NCBI GenBank assembly: GCA_047967505.1
Contig: CM106539.1
Source of the DNA: Dipteris shenzhenensis
Lineage: Eukaryota; Polypodiophyta; Polypodiopsida; Gleicheniales
DNA length: 64,000 nt
Direction: 5' to 3' (one strand)
A program made the translations under genes and the position numbers. The notes beneath the pieces are model-generated. The model saw only the letters and a list, made by a program, of their open reading frames with translations. It was not told where the DNA came from and made no database searches. Below are positions 56,006 to 64,000 of this stretch, in pieces. Within the stretch, counting starts at the first letter, position 1. Every line of letters begins with the position of its first letter.

Positions 56006-56857
56006 CTAGACATGAGAAACCCATATCTGCAGGGCTGCCTCTATAAGGTCCTCCTGTGTGTACAAGGCATCTCGAATCCTGATGCTGGTAGACCGGCCTC
56101 TCAAGTGAGGCTCTGAGATAGCCAGCACAATAGGAAAGTGGTTTGAAGTGGAAACCCCAGCAGCAATGCATACCGATCCACCTCTGTCTAGTACCCAATC
56201 ATCTACATAGAATCTGTCAATGCGTGCATGAATAGGCATCTGCTGCCTCCTGTTCGACCAAGAGAACAGGAGGGACTGTGGCTGAATAAGAAAGGCATCA
56301 TCGAACCAAGTATCTCTGCCACAGAAGTGAAAAAGGAAGGCATCCCAAGCTGCTCTCTCCAAAGAGTGAAGTCCTCCTTCTCTACCTCCTTTTTTGTCTG
56401 ACGGTAACTCAACCATGTTAAAGTCACCTCCAATCACCCATGAATCCGCAATGGGGGCCCAGGACAGCAAATCCTTCCACATAAGGACACGTTCCCCTCT
56501 AATGTTGGAGGCATATAGGTTAAGGAAACCAACCTTACGCTTTCCAATCAAAAGAATAATCCACTGAGCTCTAGAGGGAATAATGACTCCGTGTCCAACA
56601 ACTAAGGGGAGAACCAATTGCGAAACTGAAATAGAAGTGCCCCCCTTGGTGCCCAAGGCAAGCGACCAAAAAGTATGGCCAGAAAGCAACTTGCCTGACT
56701 TGGCACAATCTCTAGAATCCAGTTTGTGCTCTTGAATAAATAAGATATCAATGGACCCCCCAGTAACACCTGGATGAAGTTGATCCCAGATCAGCTATCT
56801 ACGGCAGTGATGTGGGACGCCACCTAGGCCCTGTATGTTCCAACTAATAATCCTCAT
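56006..56857 (-). pseudogene. LINE D ORF2 endonuclease part, SNH in place of SDH
   Basis: ATG at 56857 gives MRIISWNIQGLGGVPHHCRR, then a stop. The frame resumes with ILFIQEHKLDS (catalytic Glu), FLNLYASN, VIGGDFNM and IDRFYVDDW. The last motif reads TSNHFPIV where APE-type nucleases have SDHxP: the Asp that orients the catalytic His is Asn. Nuclease activity is therefore doubtful. The frame stops at 56006; the linker to RT (56000-55530) is frameshifted but recognisable. Confidence 0.88.
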
Positions 56858-56884
56858 CGACGGGAGGATGTAGAGTGGAACACC

Positions 56885-58407
56885 TTACCCGACCTCTGTG
56901 GCGGAAACAAACCCCTCAACAGGGGAAGACCTCCTGCTCGAGGAGCGAGGAATGGAACCAAGTGGCGGAAAATCAACAGGGGAAAGAACCCTGCCACCTA
57001 AAGAAGAAGCCCTGTCAACAGGAAACCCAATCACTGGCTCACCAAAAGTAGAGGGCACAAACTCCTCCTCTGGGAAATCTGAATCATCTGCCAGGGCTGA
57101 AAATGAGTTCTTGTGAAGCAAGCCAGACACCGGAGTGCGAAGGATCCCTTCTGAGGGAAGAGGATCAATAGTGTAAACCATCCCCTTCCCCCTATCCAAG
57201 GGAGGAAGTGAGGACTGCTCTCGATCCTGTGTCTGCTCAGCCGCGGAGACCTCTACTGCCTCAAGGAGAGTGTCTAGCACCGCTGGTTCTAGGGAAGAAG
57301 CTGCAACCGGGGAGGAGGTCGAAGCTTCAGTGTCTCGGACTGTGCGAGGTGAGACTGGAGGGACAGCTCGAGGTAAAGCAGAGTCCACTAGTGTACCCTC
57401 GTGAACTGAAGGAGGGATCTGCACACGAACCGTCGGAACCCACTAGAATGCGTCGCGTGCCCCTAAGGTAGGTGGAGGTCGAGGAGCAGGTGATGGACCT
57501 GTACCACCCCCCTGTCGAGGCCGAGGAGCAGGTGTTGGACCTATACCACCACCAGCCTGAGGAGGACCGCCATGCGGAGGTCGAGGAGCAGGTGCTGGAC
57601 CTGTACCACCCCTCTGTCAAGGCCGAGGAGCAAGTGCTGGACCTGTACCACCCCCCTGTCGAGGCCGTGGGGCAGTAGCTGTACCAGAGGGCTTCTTGGA
57701 CTTTTCTTCTTCCTAGGGCAATCCCTGGCAAAGTGTCCAATGGTCCTGCATATCCTGCACTGGTCCTGTCTGCCTGAAATCTCTACTCTCTGGCGAAAAA
57801 AGGAACCATCCGGGCGCTGGATCATAACATGGTCCATCTTGAGGTTAGGATCCTTACAGAGGACCCTAACTCTAGGTACCCCATCAGCCTTGGTTGCCTT
57901 TGCTGCAGTCAATGGCAACCCAGGGAGGGGTGGGATCTCAGCAACCGCGCCAAAATGCTCCCCAATAACAGAAAGAAGTCGATGGTAAACCTGGGGAAGC
58001 CCGGGAAATGTGATGAAGAGCGAAAAGATTTCCTTATTTGCCTCCACTGGGTCGAAACCAATATCAAAGGCGTCAAAGAAGATCTTCCTGTGTCCCAGGT
58101 GTAAAAACTCAACTTTGAGCACAGTGCTCGCAGCCTCTGGAGTGTCAAAAACAACTTGGAAAAAACCTCGTCCCAGAAGACGAACATCTAACAATCGTGG
58201 AGTGAGGTCTGGAGGGAGAGCCGCGAGCATCCAGTCTCTGGCTTGAGATCTAGAGGGGTGAGACTCGAAGATGCGTGCTAGCAACGTGGTAGAGCATTCA
58301 ATCTCTACATCCTTCTTGAGCTGCTGCAACTCGTCTTTAGAAAAAGTAATAGTTTTTGCGGCTGGTGGAGGTGGAGTAGAATTGGCTGACGGAATATCCA
58401 TCGCCAA
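56885..58407 (-). pseudogene. LINE D ORF1: DUF4283-like + CCHC, minisatellite-disrupted
   Basis: ATG 58407 begins MAMDIPSANSTPPPP. Family text: RIFESHPSRSQARDWMLAAL, LLGRGFFQVVFDTPEAAS, FSLFITFPGLPQVYHRLLSV, then QRVEISGRQDQCRICRTIGH and FARDCPRKKK, an intact CX2CX4HX4C knuckle near 57740. The frame then enters a 42-bp minisatellite and stops at 57541. The C-terminal part, in another frame (57424-56885), is Ser/Pro-rich with NSFSALADDSDFPEEEFVP. The stop is 28 bases before the ORF2 ATG. Confidence 0.88.
57470..57690 (-). repeat. 42-bp minisatellite inside LINE D ORF1
   Basis: Units contain GAGGAGCAGGTG and TGGACCTGTACCACC on the + strand, at about 57481, 57523, 57583, 57625 and 57667 (partial), with one longer spacer between the second and third. 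Because 42 is 14 codons, every unit gives the same 14-residue text in each frame (GLDRGVVQVQHLLL in the ORF1 frame). It lies just after the zinc knuckle. Confidence 0.9.
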
Positions 58408-58489
58408 TCGAGGTGAGGAGGCCGACTCTTACAATTTTGGGGGCTCCTTCCGCTCCAAAAAATGCTGCGGGAGAATGAGGAAGGAAAAA

Positions 58490-59010
58490 GGCGGGGGTGG
58501 GGGGTAGAGAACAGGGATAGGAGGTGAGGAGGGAGCGGGGGTAGGGGGCGAGGAGGGGAGGGGTAGAGGGGAGAGGCTGAGAGGCTGAAGGGGAGGGGGC
58601 GGGCTGAGAGGGAGGGAGTGCGCAGGCTAGGGAGAGGTGAGGGAGAGGAAGGAGAGGCAAGGAGGGGGCGGGCTGAGAGGGGAGGGAGAGGAGGTGGAGG
58701 AGAGGGAGGGAGGGGGCGGCGGCGCAGGCTGAGAGGGAGAGGAGAGGGAGAGGAAGGAGAGGCAGGGAGGGGGTGGGCTGAGAGGCAGGGAGGGGGCGGG
58801 CTGAGAGGAAGGGAGGGGGCGGCACAGGCTGAGAGGGAGAGGAGAGGGAGAGGAAGGAGAGGCAAGGAGGGGGCGGCGGCGCAGGCTGAGAGGGAGAGGA
58901 GAGGGAGCGGGCTGAAGGGAAGGGGGGGGGCTGAGAGGGAGAGGAGGAGAAGGGAGGGAGGGGCTGAGGGAGAGGGGGCAGCAAGGGAGCGGGGAGGAGC
59001 AGCAGCTCAG
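58490..59010 (-). promoter_or_regulatory. Purine-rich (+) / pyrimidine-rich (-) 5' leader of LINE D
   Basis: About 500 bp of GGGAGGG, GAGAGG and GGGCGGGCTGAGAGG words; the unit GGCGGGCTGAGAGGGAGGGA recurs in variants roughly every 60-90 bp. Read on the LINE sense strand it is a C/T tract like the leader of LINE B at 9538-10075. Long Ser/Pro/Leu frames across it are composition artefacts. Confidence 0.8.
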
Positions 59011-59077
59011 GTATTAAAATTTTTAACTTTACCAACAATAGGAAGTAAAATTAAAATTTTTAGAGCTGCCCTTAGTG

Positions 59078-59235
59078 CCAATTTGAAATGAGCTTGAAGC
59101 TCTTGCAATATTGATTCACGTTTGGATTTGGTATGAACAGCTTCCATGCTGAACTCATGTACTGCATTTTCTCTCTGATGAATAAAAACCTTCGGGGGGG
59201 TCCAGCCCGACGATTGTCCTCGGCCCTAGTGTATC
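59078..59235 (+). mobile_element. 3' LTR of the Gypsy element, resumed part
   Basis: After LINE D the sequence carries GATGAATAAAAACCTTCGGG followed by GGGGTCCAGCCC, which matches the AATAAAGACCTTCGGATGGG + GTCCAACCC block of the LTR fragment at 44504-44530. Position and orientation are right for the R/U5 end of the split 3' LTR. The exact terminus is not clear. Confidence 0.6.
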
Positions 59236-59619
59236 TGTCTAGAGAGGGAGAGAGGGAGAGAAAATGAGAGTGTCTTTGCTGTCTTTTACGAACTGGGATT
59301 TCAAAGATTGTCTTAAATGTGACCTTAGGATGGGACTCTACCCCGCACATGGCCTACTTGCACCAACATATTGCCATGTGGCACAAGTAGGTATGGATGG
59401 TGACACGTGAAAGCAGTTAGGAGAGTTTCTTAGTTTGGTTGGGCTACCTAGCGTGAACTACCTAGGCCTATAAATTCAGGCCAAGGGCCTGAGAAGGGTC
59501 ATTATGGGGAGACAAACTTCCCCATGACGTAAATATCTCAAGGCAAGTTGGCCTCACGAGAAGAAAGAAAGGCTATTAGAAGTCTTCGAAAGACTTCAGA
59601 GTCTATGAGACTGAAAAAA
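59236..59619 (+). other. Intron 6 spacer, no gene seen
   Basis: Non-coding. A GA-rich stretch starts it, and a CCTATAAATTCAGGCC segment near 59465 looks like a promoter TATA, possibly of another LTR, but no element could be delimited. Confidence 0.5.
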
Positions 59620-61300
59620 CCAGATACAATGAGCTGAATGGGTGGAGCCTCTAAGCGGGTATCTACACCGAAGACAAATGCAACATAAACATAGAAACAC
59701 TAGTACATAGAATGTAAAAGCCCACGGAGAGGATGGAAGTTGTGGTGTGGCATCACTGCGATGGACCTCTAGATGTTGGCAGAGGGGTCATGCCCATGCG
59801 AGATCCCTATGAGGTATGTGGCAATGGTGGGATAAAACTTTTGATAGAGTGTTTGTGGCAATTGGTGTGTGTGGTCCGCTGTGGTCTCCTAGCTGTGACC
59901 CTATGTCGGACAAGTGCCACTATCACACCCGTTGTTCGTGTCTTCCGTTTGGTGAACATGGAGAGAATACCCCTAAGCCAGATCTATGCATCCACTCACT
60001 GGCGAGTTTGTTGTATCTCTCACTCTTGGCCTTGGCTACGCCGTCTCCCTAGTACCTGCTGGTCCTTGCTATTTGGTTGGAAAAACTCAGTGATCATGCT
60101 TTGGGTGAAATCTGGCTATGCACCCTAATCTTGTCTATGTGCCTTGAGTAAATGGTCTCTATGTCAGACGGCCTCATGCACCAAGCATCTCTAATTTGGG
60201 TAAGACAGGAGACTGAAGAGGGGTCCGAAACCATCCCTGAAGAGACAATGATAATGACCTCGAAGCTTGTAGTACACTGGGCATCTAAAAGCAAGCTGCT
60301 CCTTCAACTCAATCTCTTGCCGATCACATAGAGTCTAGATGTGATTCCTCTCTAGGTATGCCCTCAGCCCGCCCACTCTCAATGTGTAGTTGGTGAGATG
60401 AGACACGCAACTGCTCGATTGATAATCTCAAAGAATGGGGGAGGTGGATCCGTATATAACCGGCAGATCAATGAATCCCTTCTGATGTATGTTAGCAGTA
60501 GTCCCTTTAGAATCTGAGCTTCACATGAAGCTCATTGGGCGCCAACCAGGCCTTGAATGTGTGTAGCCATAAGATAACCTCCCAAGAAATCTGGTTAACC
60601 TCATGGTAGGTGAGCAGAACAGAAGGGGCCGCAATGCTTTACTGATAGGGGGGGTAATATATCCATACAGAGCCCCAGGCTCTCAAACCTCCTATGTGTA
60701 CGTGCATGCCAACACCTCTAATCGCCCTCGGCTACTAGAGTCAGAGATGAGGATATGGCCAGCCATGGTAGCCTACGTCAGCCTGAGGTATAGGATCCAT
60801 ACTCCCTTACTTGATAGAGGTATGTGATGACCTACAATGCTACCTCAAGCTGTAAAGGATATGCCCCAAACTTAGCCAAAACTATCTGATGTGGGACCAA
60901 CCGCTTACTACGGATCATCGGTGGTGACAAGAGAACCTGGAGCCTCTCTACTCTGGCCCAATCTATCTCTGATGTGTCAGGCCTTCAACAAGGACTGCCA
61001 TACATGTGGAGTCAAAGAGAAGATACTTGGTCTAGGGATCTTGTAATGCGAGTGAAAGCACTGCTACTCCAGCCCAAAAAGTGTGACGTATCCCCTACTC
61101 AGTTGGGCCTGCATTATTGGTTGCAACGTGAAAATTGGGCCAGAGAAGGATGTGAGGACCTCCATAGGTAATCTGTTCAGCGTGCTCTCAGTGCATGGCT
61201 GCTTGGGACGTGTTGAATATCATCACCTTGGTTTCACCAAGGTTGACACCCGTCTTGGGTGGGTGAGGGTATGTGGTATGGGATAGAGGTTCTTACTAAA
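59620..61300 (-). mobile_element. LINE C5: decayed repeat like 23.39-24.83 kb
   Basis: Collinear with LINE C4. Shared words include CAGATACAATGAG / CAGATATAATGAG, ACAAGTGCCACT, GTTTGTTGTATCTCTCAC / ATTTGTTGTGTCTCTCAC and TACGCCGTCTCC; both then match the C-terminal region of LINE C3. No open frame remains. It extends to about 61300, where ACCTTGGTTTCACCAAGGTT aligns with the KTKV block of C3 at 22870. Confidence 0.65.
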
Positions 61301-61950
61301 GTGAGCTACCAGGTCCCCTCCGCTTCTATTAGATATTGTGTCCCTATCTGAACACGTCCACGTGATGTTTGGAGAGAAGGTGCGTTGCTAATTCAGGAAA
61401 CAAATCAGCTGAGATGATTTGAGACTTCATGAATTGAGACTACCCTGCGAGAAAACTTGTTGGAATTGAGAAACCAATTGGATCCAAATTGAAGAGAAAA
61501 AGATAAACTCCACACAAATTTTTGAAAAGTTAAAGAAGAGGTAGGACATCATTGTTGAAAGCAGAGAAGCACAGATGGCCATATGAAATCCAGGTGAAGT
61601 CATGAAGGGAAAGGTGGGAGCAGGAAGCCTTCAGTACTAGGAGCAAAACCAGGGCAGGTCGCAGCACATCCTGAGAAAGAGAGGTTGCAGCTTTCCATGT
61701 TTCTCTTTGTGCTGCCTCCTGTGCCTAAAGCTCCATGTGGTATTATACCGAGATATGTACAAGGGTGGGAGAATAGCAAAAAATAAAGAGGGGGGAGGGG
61801 GGGGTTGAATGATAATGAAACAGAGGAGGTAGCAATGGTATGGATTGAACGTAGACATTCTGGGGTTGGTTGAGAGGATTACCACATAGCTGTTCTTATT
61901 CATTTTGACTTGGCTCATAAAGTTGATCTTTTTCACTTTGCATGGAGTAG
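61301..61950 (+). other. Intron 6, 3' end: no feature seen
   Basis: Non-coding sequence with a short G-rich run at 61792-61803, leading to the acceptor CATGGAGTAG. The acceptor lacks a good pyrimidine tract close to the AG; TCTTTTTCACTTTG lies about 12 bases upstream. Confidence 0.6.
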
Positions 61951-62029
61951 GACCGATCCACTTCACCTCGGAGACACACTCTTTTCAACTGAGACTGAAG
62001 AGTCTTGCACCACTTACAACATGCTCAAG
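61951..62029 (+). CDS. GH127 exon 7 (79 bp), zinc-ligand block
   Basis: Completes Trp388 and encodes residues 389-414: TDPLHLGDTLFSTETEESCT then TYNMLK. Glu405 and Cys407 in EESC match the Glu338 and Cys340 zinc ligands of HypBA1. The acceptor is GGAGTAG and the donor is GTAAAA. Only this choice of acceptor restores both the frame and the family text EFW.DP. Confidence 0.95.
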
Positions 62030-62147
62030 GTAAAAATGATTTTTCAGTATCATGTTGTTTCCAAATGTATACTAAACAAGCTTACAGTTTGATGTGTGCA
62101 ATCCTGACAAGTGACAATGTGCATTATGCAAATTACTATTTGTCCAG

Positions 62148-62358
62148 GTTTCTCGCCATTTGTTTCGCTGGACTAGAGAAATGAAATATGCTGACTACTA
62201 TGAGCGTGCATTGACAAACGGTGTTCTCAGCATTCAAAGAGGCCAGGAACCAGGCGTCATGATATACATGCTTCCGATGGGCAAGGGCAAGTCAAAGGCA
62301 ATCAGCTATCATGGATGGGGCACAAAATTTGATTCATTTTGGTGCTGCTATGGAACGG
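62148..62358 (+). CDS. GH127 exon 8, catalytic Cys pair
   Basis: Encodes residues 415-484 plus one base. VSRHLFRWTREMKYADYYER, ALTNGVLSIQRG, PGVMIYMLPMG and FDSFWCCYGTG are all family hallmarks. Cys480 and Cys481 correspond to Cys417 (nucleophile) and Cys418 (zinc ligand) of HypBA1; spacing from Cys407 is 73 against 77 residues there. The donor GTACAT at 62359 is in the position conserved for this Gly codon. No further exon was found up to 64000. Confidence 0.96.
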
Positions 62359-63470
62359 GTACATGGCTGCCTTTTGATTCATATGAATATTCAAATTTAT
62401 TTTCAAGATTAACATTTTCTGTCTGAATGGAATAGAATGATGGGTAGGCCTTAATCCATCAAGAGACTATGTGCCATCTGGTTTGTTCAAGGAAAATAAA
62501 GCAGAATGTGTGACCATCTTAAAACCATGCGCCCAGACTGTGTCACCTGTATAGCAAACGCATAGCACATATATAAAAGATGTCGATCCTGTGTAAGAAT
62601 GCCACCCAGTAGCTAAACCACCTTGGAAACTAGCCTAAATATGCTCCTAAGATTTTTCGCCTGTGTCAAAGGGCACCTCCCTTAATGATTTGACAACCCA
62701 ATTGCTCCAAGAGTCAACTGCCAAGCGACTTTGTATCAGGTTATGCTTTGCCATAAGCACAAATTGAAACACCTATCAAGGTTTGCAATCCCAAACGAAG
62801 CCCACTCAAACCAAGATAAGGAAGCTCGAAAGTAGACGGCCTGTCAAATTTGCAGATTCCGAAAAAGTTGCAGAACTGAAAAAATTTCCTCCAACGATCA
62901 GAATTACTGCCAGGAAAAGAGGATGCTTGCTCAAACTGAGAACTCCGTCACAAAATAAAGAGGGGATTCTCACAAACAACATCATGGTCAGGGTTTGTTC
63001 CATGAATGCTACCTTATTTATAGAGGATAGGTGCATTTTCAACAAGTGCATGAATTCTGCTTTGTGCAAATACAAAGTGTCCAAAACTGCTGGCTTGCGC
63101 CCAGCGGCAGCCTTTAAAGCATTCATGCTCTTAGACTCCCTACGCAGCTTACATGATCACTGCCTATCTAGTTGAAAGTACCACCGAATAATTTAACTTA
63201 ACGATCTTTAGGGGGGAGCAGAAAAAATACATACATACATACATAGACGAATCCAGAAAGATGCCCCAACTCATCCTCTGTAAACACAACAAATAGTGGA
63301 GTCTCAATCTCATGACAAGTCACTCACAAGGTTGAAAACCATAAAACTCCATCACACATAGCAGGGACTAGCTACTATATATTTATTTGTTTAGCTATGG
63401 ATTAAGATGGTGCTCACATCTCAATGTCTCTGATATGACAAGAATCAATCATAGAGAAGCCTCCATGAGG
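62359..63470 (+). other. Intron 8, 5' part: no exon or element seen
   Basis: The expected next family text (a Gly-Ile-Glu-Ser-Phe type block) is not encoded in any + frame here. The 130-codon + frame at 62783-63175 has no recognisable domain and is probably chance. An (ACAT)n run lies at 63227-63243. Confidence 0.6.
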
Positions 63471-64000
63471 TTTTTTTTTTTTTTTTTTGCAAAAAAGAGA
63501 CTTCTATTAAGTATTAAAGAAAACCGTTAGAGCAAGCTCCATACAGGAATACGGGATACACCATGCAATGCATGAAAAGCTCAAGAGCCAAAAAGAAAGG
63601 ATTGGGGATGATAGTGCCATCTCAATCCGGTAGCAACCTCCGAGAAAAAGGGAGAACCCCTCCAAACTCGAAGAAATACAGTCCTCCTAGAAGAGGCTGC
63701 CCATGAAGGGCCCTGCATGCTAGCCCATATGGCTATCAAAGTGTGAACCGTGTCACTCCAAATACCCATGAACACCTGTGATGGGTGTATCTGGGTGTCA
63801 TCCAAGGCCTCTGTGCATCTGGCTCTCCAAATGTGCCAAGAGGAAATGCTAGCCAAAATCTCCCAAGAGGTGTCCACTGAACCATGTGAAGCTCTGAAAG
63901 GAATATGTGGTACATCCTGAAGAGAGCAGGGCTCTATCACCTGTCGGCGGATCAAGAGTGCCCAAGCATAAGGCTCACCCTCATAAAACACATGGAGCCC
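63471..64000 (-). mobile_element. LINE E: 3' end of a LINE D-type element, antisense, cut by window edge
   Basis: A T run (63471-63488) is the A tail, followed by AAAGAGACTTCTATTAAGTA, the same 3' UTR as LINE D. The minus frame 63991-63581 encodes GSVDTSWEILASISSWHIWR and ends GLRWHYHPQSFLFGS, matching the LINE D C-terminus closely. It is clean where visible, so it may be a younger copy; the rest is outside the window. Confidence 0.92.

Larger units (their letters stand above)
52430..59066 (-). mobile_element. LINE D: full-length antisense L1-type LINE nested in the 3' LTR
   Basis: The minus-strand order is a pyrimidine-rich 5' leader (59000-58490 as purines on +), ORF1 (58407-56885), ORF2 (56857-52566), 3' UTR with AAAGAGACTTCTATTAAGTA, then an A-rich tail (T run 52453-52470). 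TGCCCTTAGTG flanks the whole at 52419-52429 and 59067-59077, a candidate 11-bp target duplication; 23 extra bases lie between it and the A tail. LTR-like sequence is found on both outer sides. The same family includes LINE B, LINE A, the fragment at 44.8 kb and the copy at 63.47 kb. Confidence 0.87.
5617..62358 (+). other. GH127 (DUF1680) gene span: 8 exons, 3' end outside window
   Basis: Spliced from eight exons, the predicted protein is 484 residues plus one base of the next codon. It follows the plant family formerly called DUF1680, classed as GH127 beta-L-arabinofuranosidase-like enzymes, which release L-arabinofuranose from cell-wall glycoproteins or polysaccharides. A hydrophobic leader at residues 1-31 indicates secretion. 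Known family catalytic residues can be placed: acid/base Glu386 (in GEFW), zinc ligands Glu405 and Cys407 (in EESC), and the Cys480-Cys481 pair (in FWCCYG), one of which is the nucleophile in the bacterial enzyme HypBA1. Introns are 11,846, 89, 529, 17,963, 3,050, 21,694 and 118 bp; intron 8 exceeds 1.6 kb. The remaining C-terminal exons lie beyond 64000. No exon is damaged, so the gene is probably functional. The exact substrate is not deducible. Confidence 0.93.

Noticed and set aside
57472-57678. Plus-strand repeat protein (EEQVLDLYHP units)
   Set aside because: Antisense reading of a 14-codon minisatellite within LINE D ORF1.
52430-59066. Insertion of LINE D at a (CA)n microsatellite
   Set aside because: No CA/TG repeat at either end; this family shows an A tail and a different flank, so the microsatellite preference is limited to the other families.
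58305-59091. Long Ser/Pro (minus) and Gly/Arg/Glu (plus) frames
   Set aside because: Composition artefact of the purine-rich leader of LINE D.
62783-63175. 130-codon + frame as a further GH127 exon
   Set aside because: No similarity to the expected downstream part of the family and no suitable acceptor phase; the next exon must be beyond 64000.

Overview
This is a stretch of nuclear DNA from a land plant. The only host gene recognised is a plant-type GH127 (DUF1680, non-reducing-end beta-L-arabinofuranosidase-like) gene on the + strand. It starts with an ATG at 5617 and runs off the right edge. Eight exons (5617-6130, 17977-18179, 18269-18466, 18996-19067, 37031-37126, 40177-40256, 61951-62029, 62148-62358) join in phase into 484 codons with no stop and GT-AG borders throughout. 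Only 1,453 coding bases are spread over nearly 57 kb, because introns 1, 4 and 6 are about 11.8, 18.0 and 21.7 kb long. Giant TE-filled introns and very abundant LINEs suggest a fern or gymnosperm rather than a small-genome angiosperm; that is inference.

Layout. 1-5616: polypyrimidine DNA, a hexamer repeat, diverged local duplications and the probable promoter/5' UTR. Intron 1 holds a decayed antisense LINE (about 6.65-9.53 kb), a long sense LINE with an almost pure pyrimidine 5' leader (9.54-16.31 kb), and an antisense ORF1 fragment (16.3-16.76 kb) that may be the other half of the first LINE. Intron 4 holds several antisense pieces of a second LINE type (19.86-24.83 kb), a nearly intact antisense LINE (25.8-31.5 kb) and a related antisense copy (32.1-36.35 kb). 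Intron 5 holds a decayed RT fragment and tandem duplications. Intron 6 holds a sense copy of the intron-4 LINE (40.7-44.0 kb), a Gypsy LTR fragment, a LINE 3' fragment, and a Gypsy LTR retrotransposon (from 46.42 kb) whose 3' LTR appears to be split by an antisense LINE (52.43-59.07 kb). A further copy of the intron-6 LINE enters at the right edge.

The most unusual observations concern one LINE family with three large copies (25.8-31.5, 32.1-36.35 and 40.7-44.0 kb). All three have a 5' UTR packed with GTAC/CCGTACGG motifs (11, 15 and 6 copies). All three abut (CA)n/(TG)n microsatellites with the TG strand always on the LINE sense strand, which suggests an insertion preference for TG repeats. 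The SBP/SPL transcription factors of plants bind a GTAC core, so an SPL-driven internal promoter is a testable idea. Separately, the Gypsy LTR carries a run of short hairpins with UUCG/UACG-type tetraloops, conserved between both LTRs and including a pairing-preserving substitution. No CRISPR array, tRNA, rRNA or prokaryotic feature was seen.
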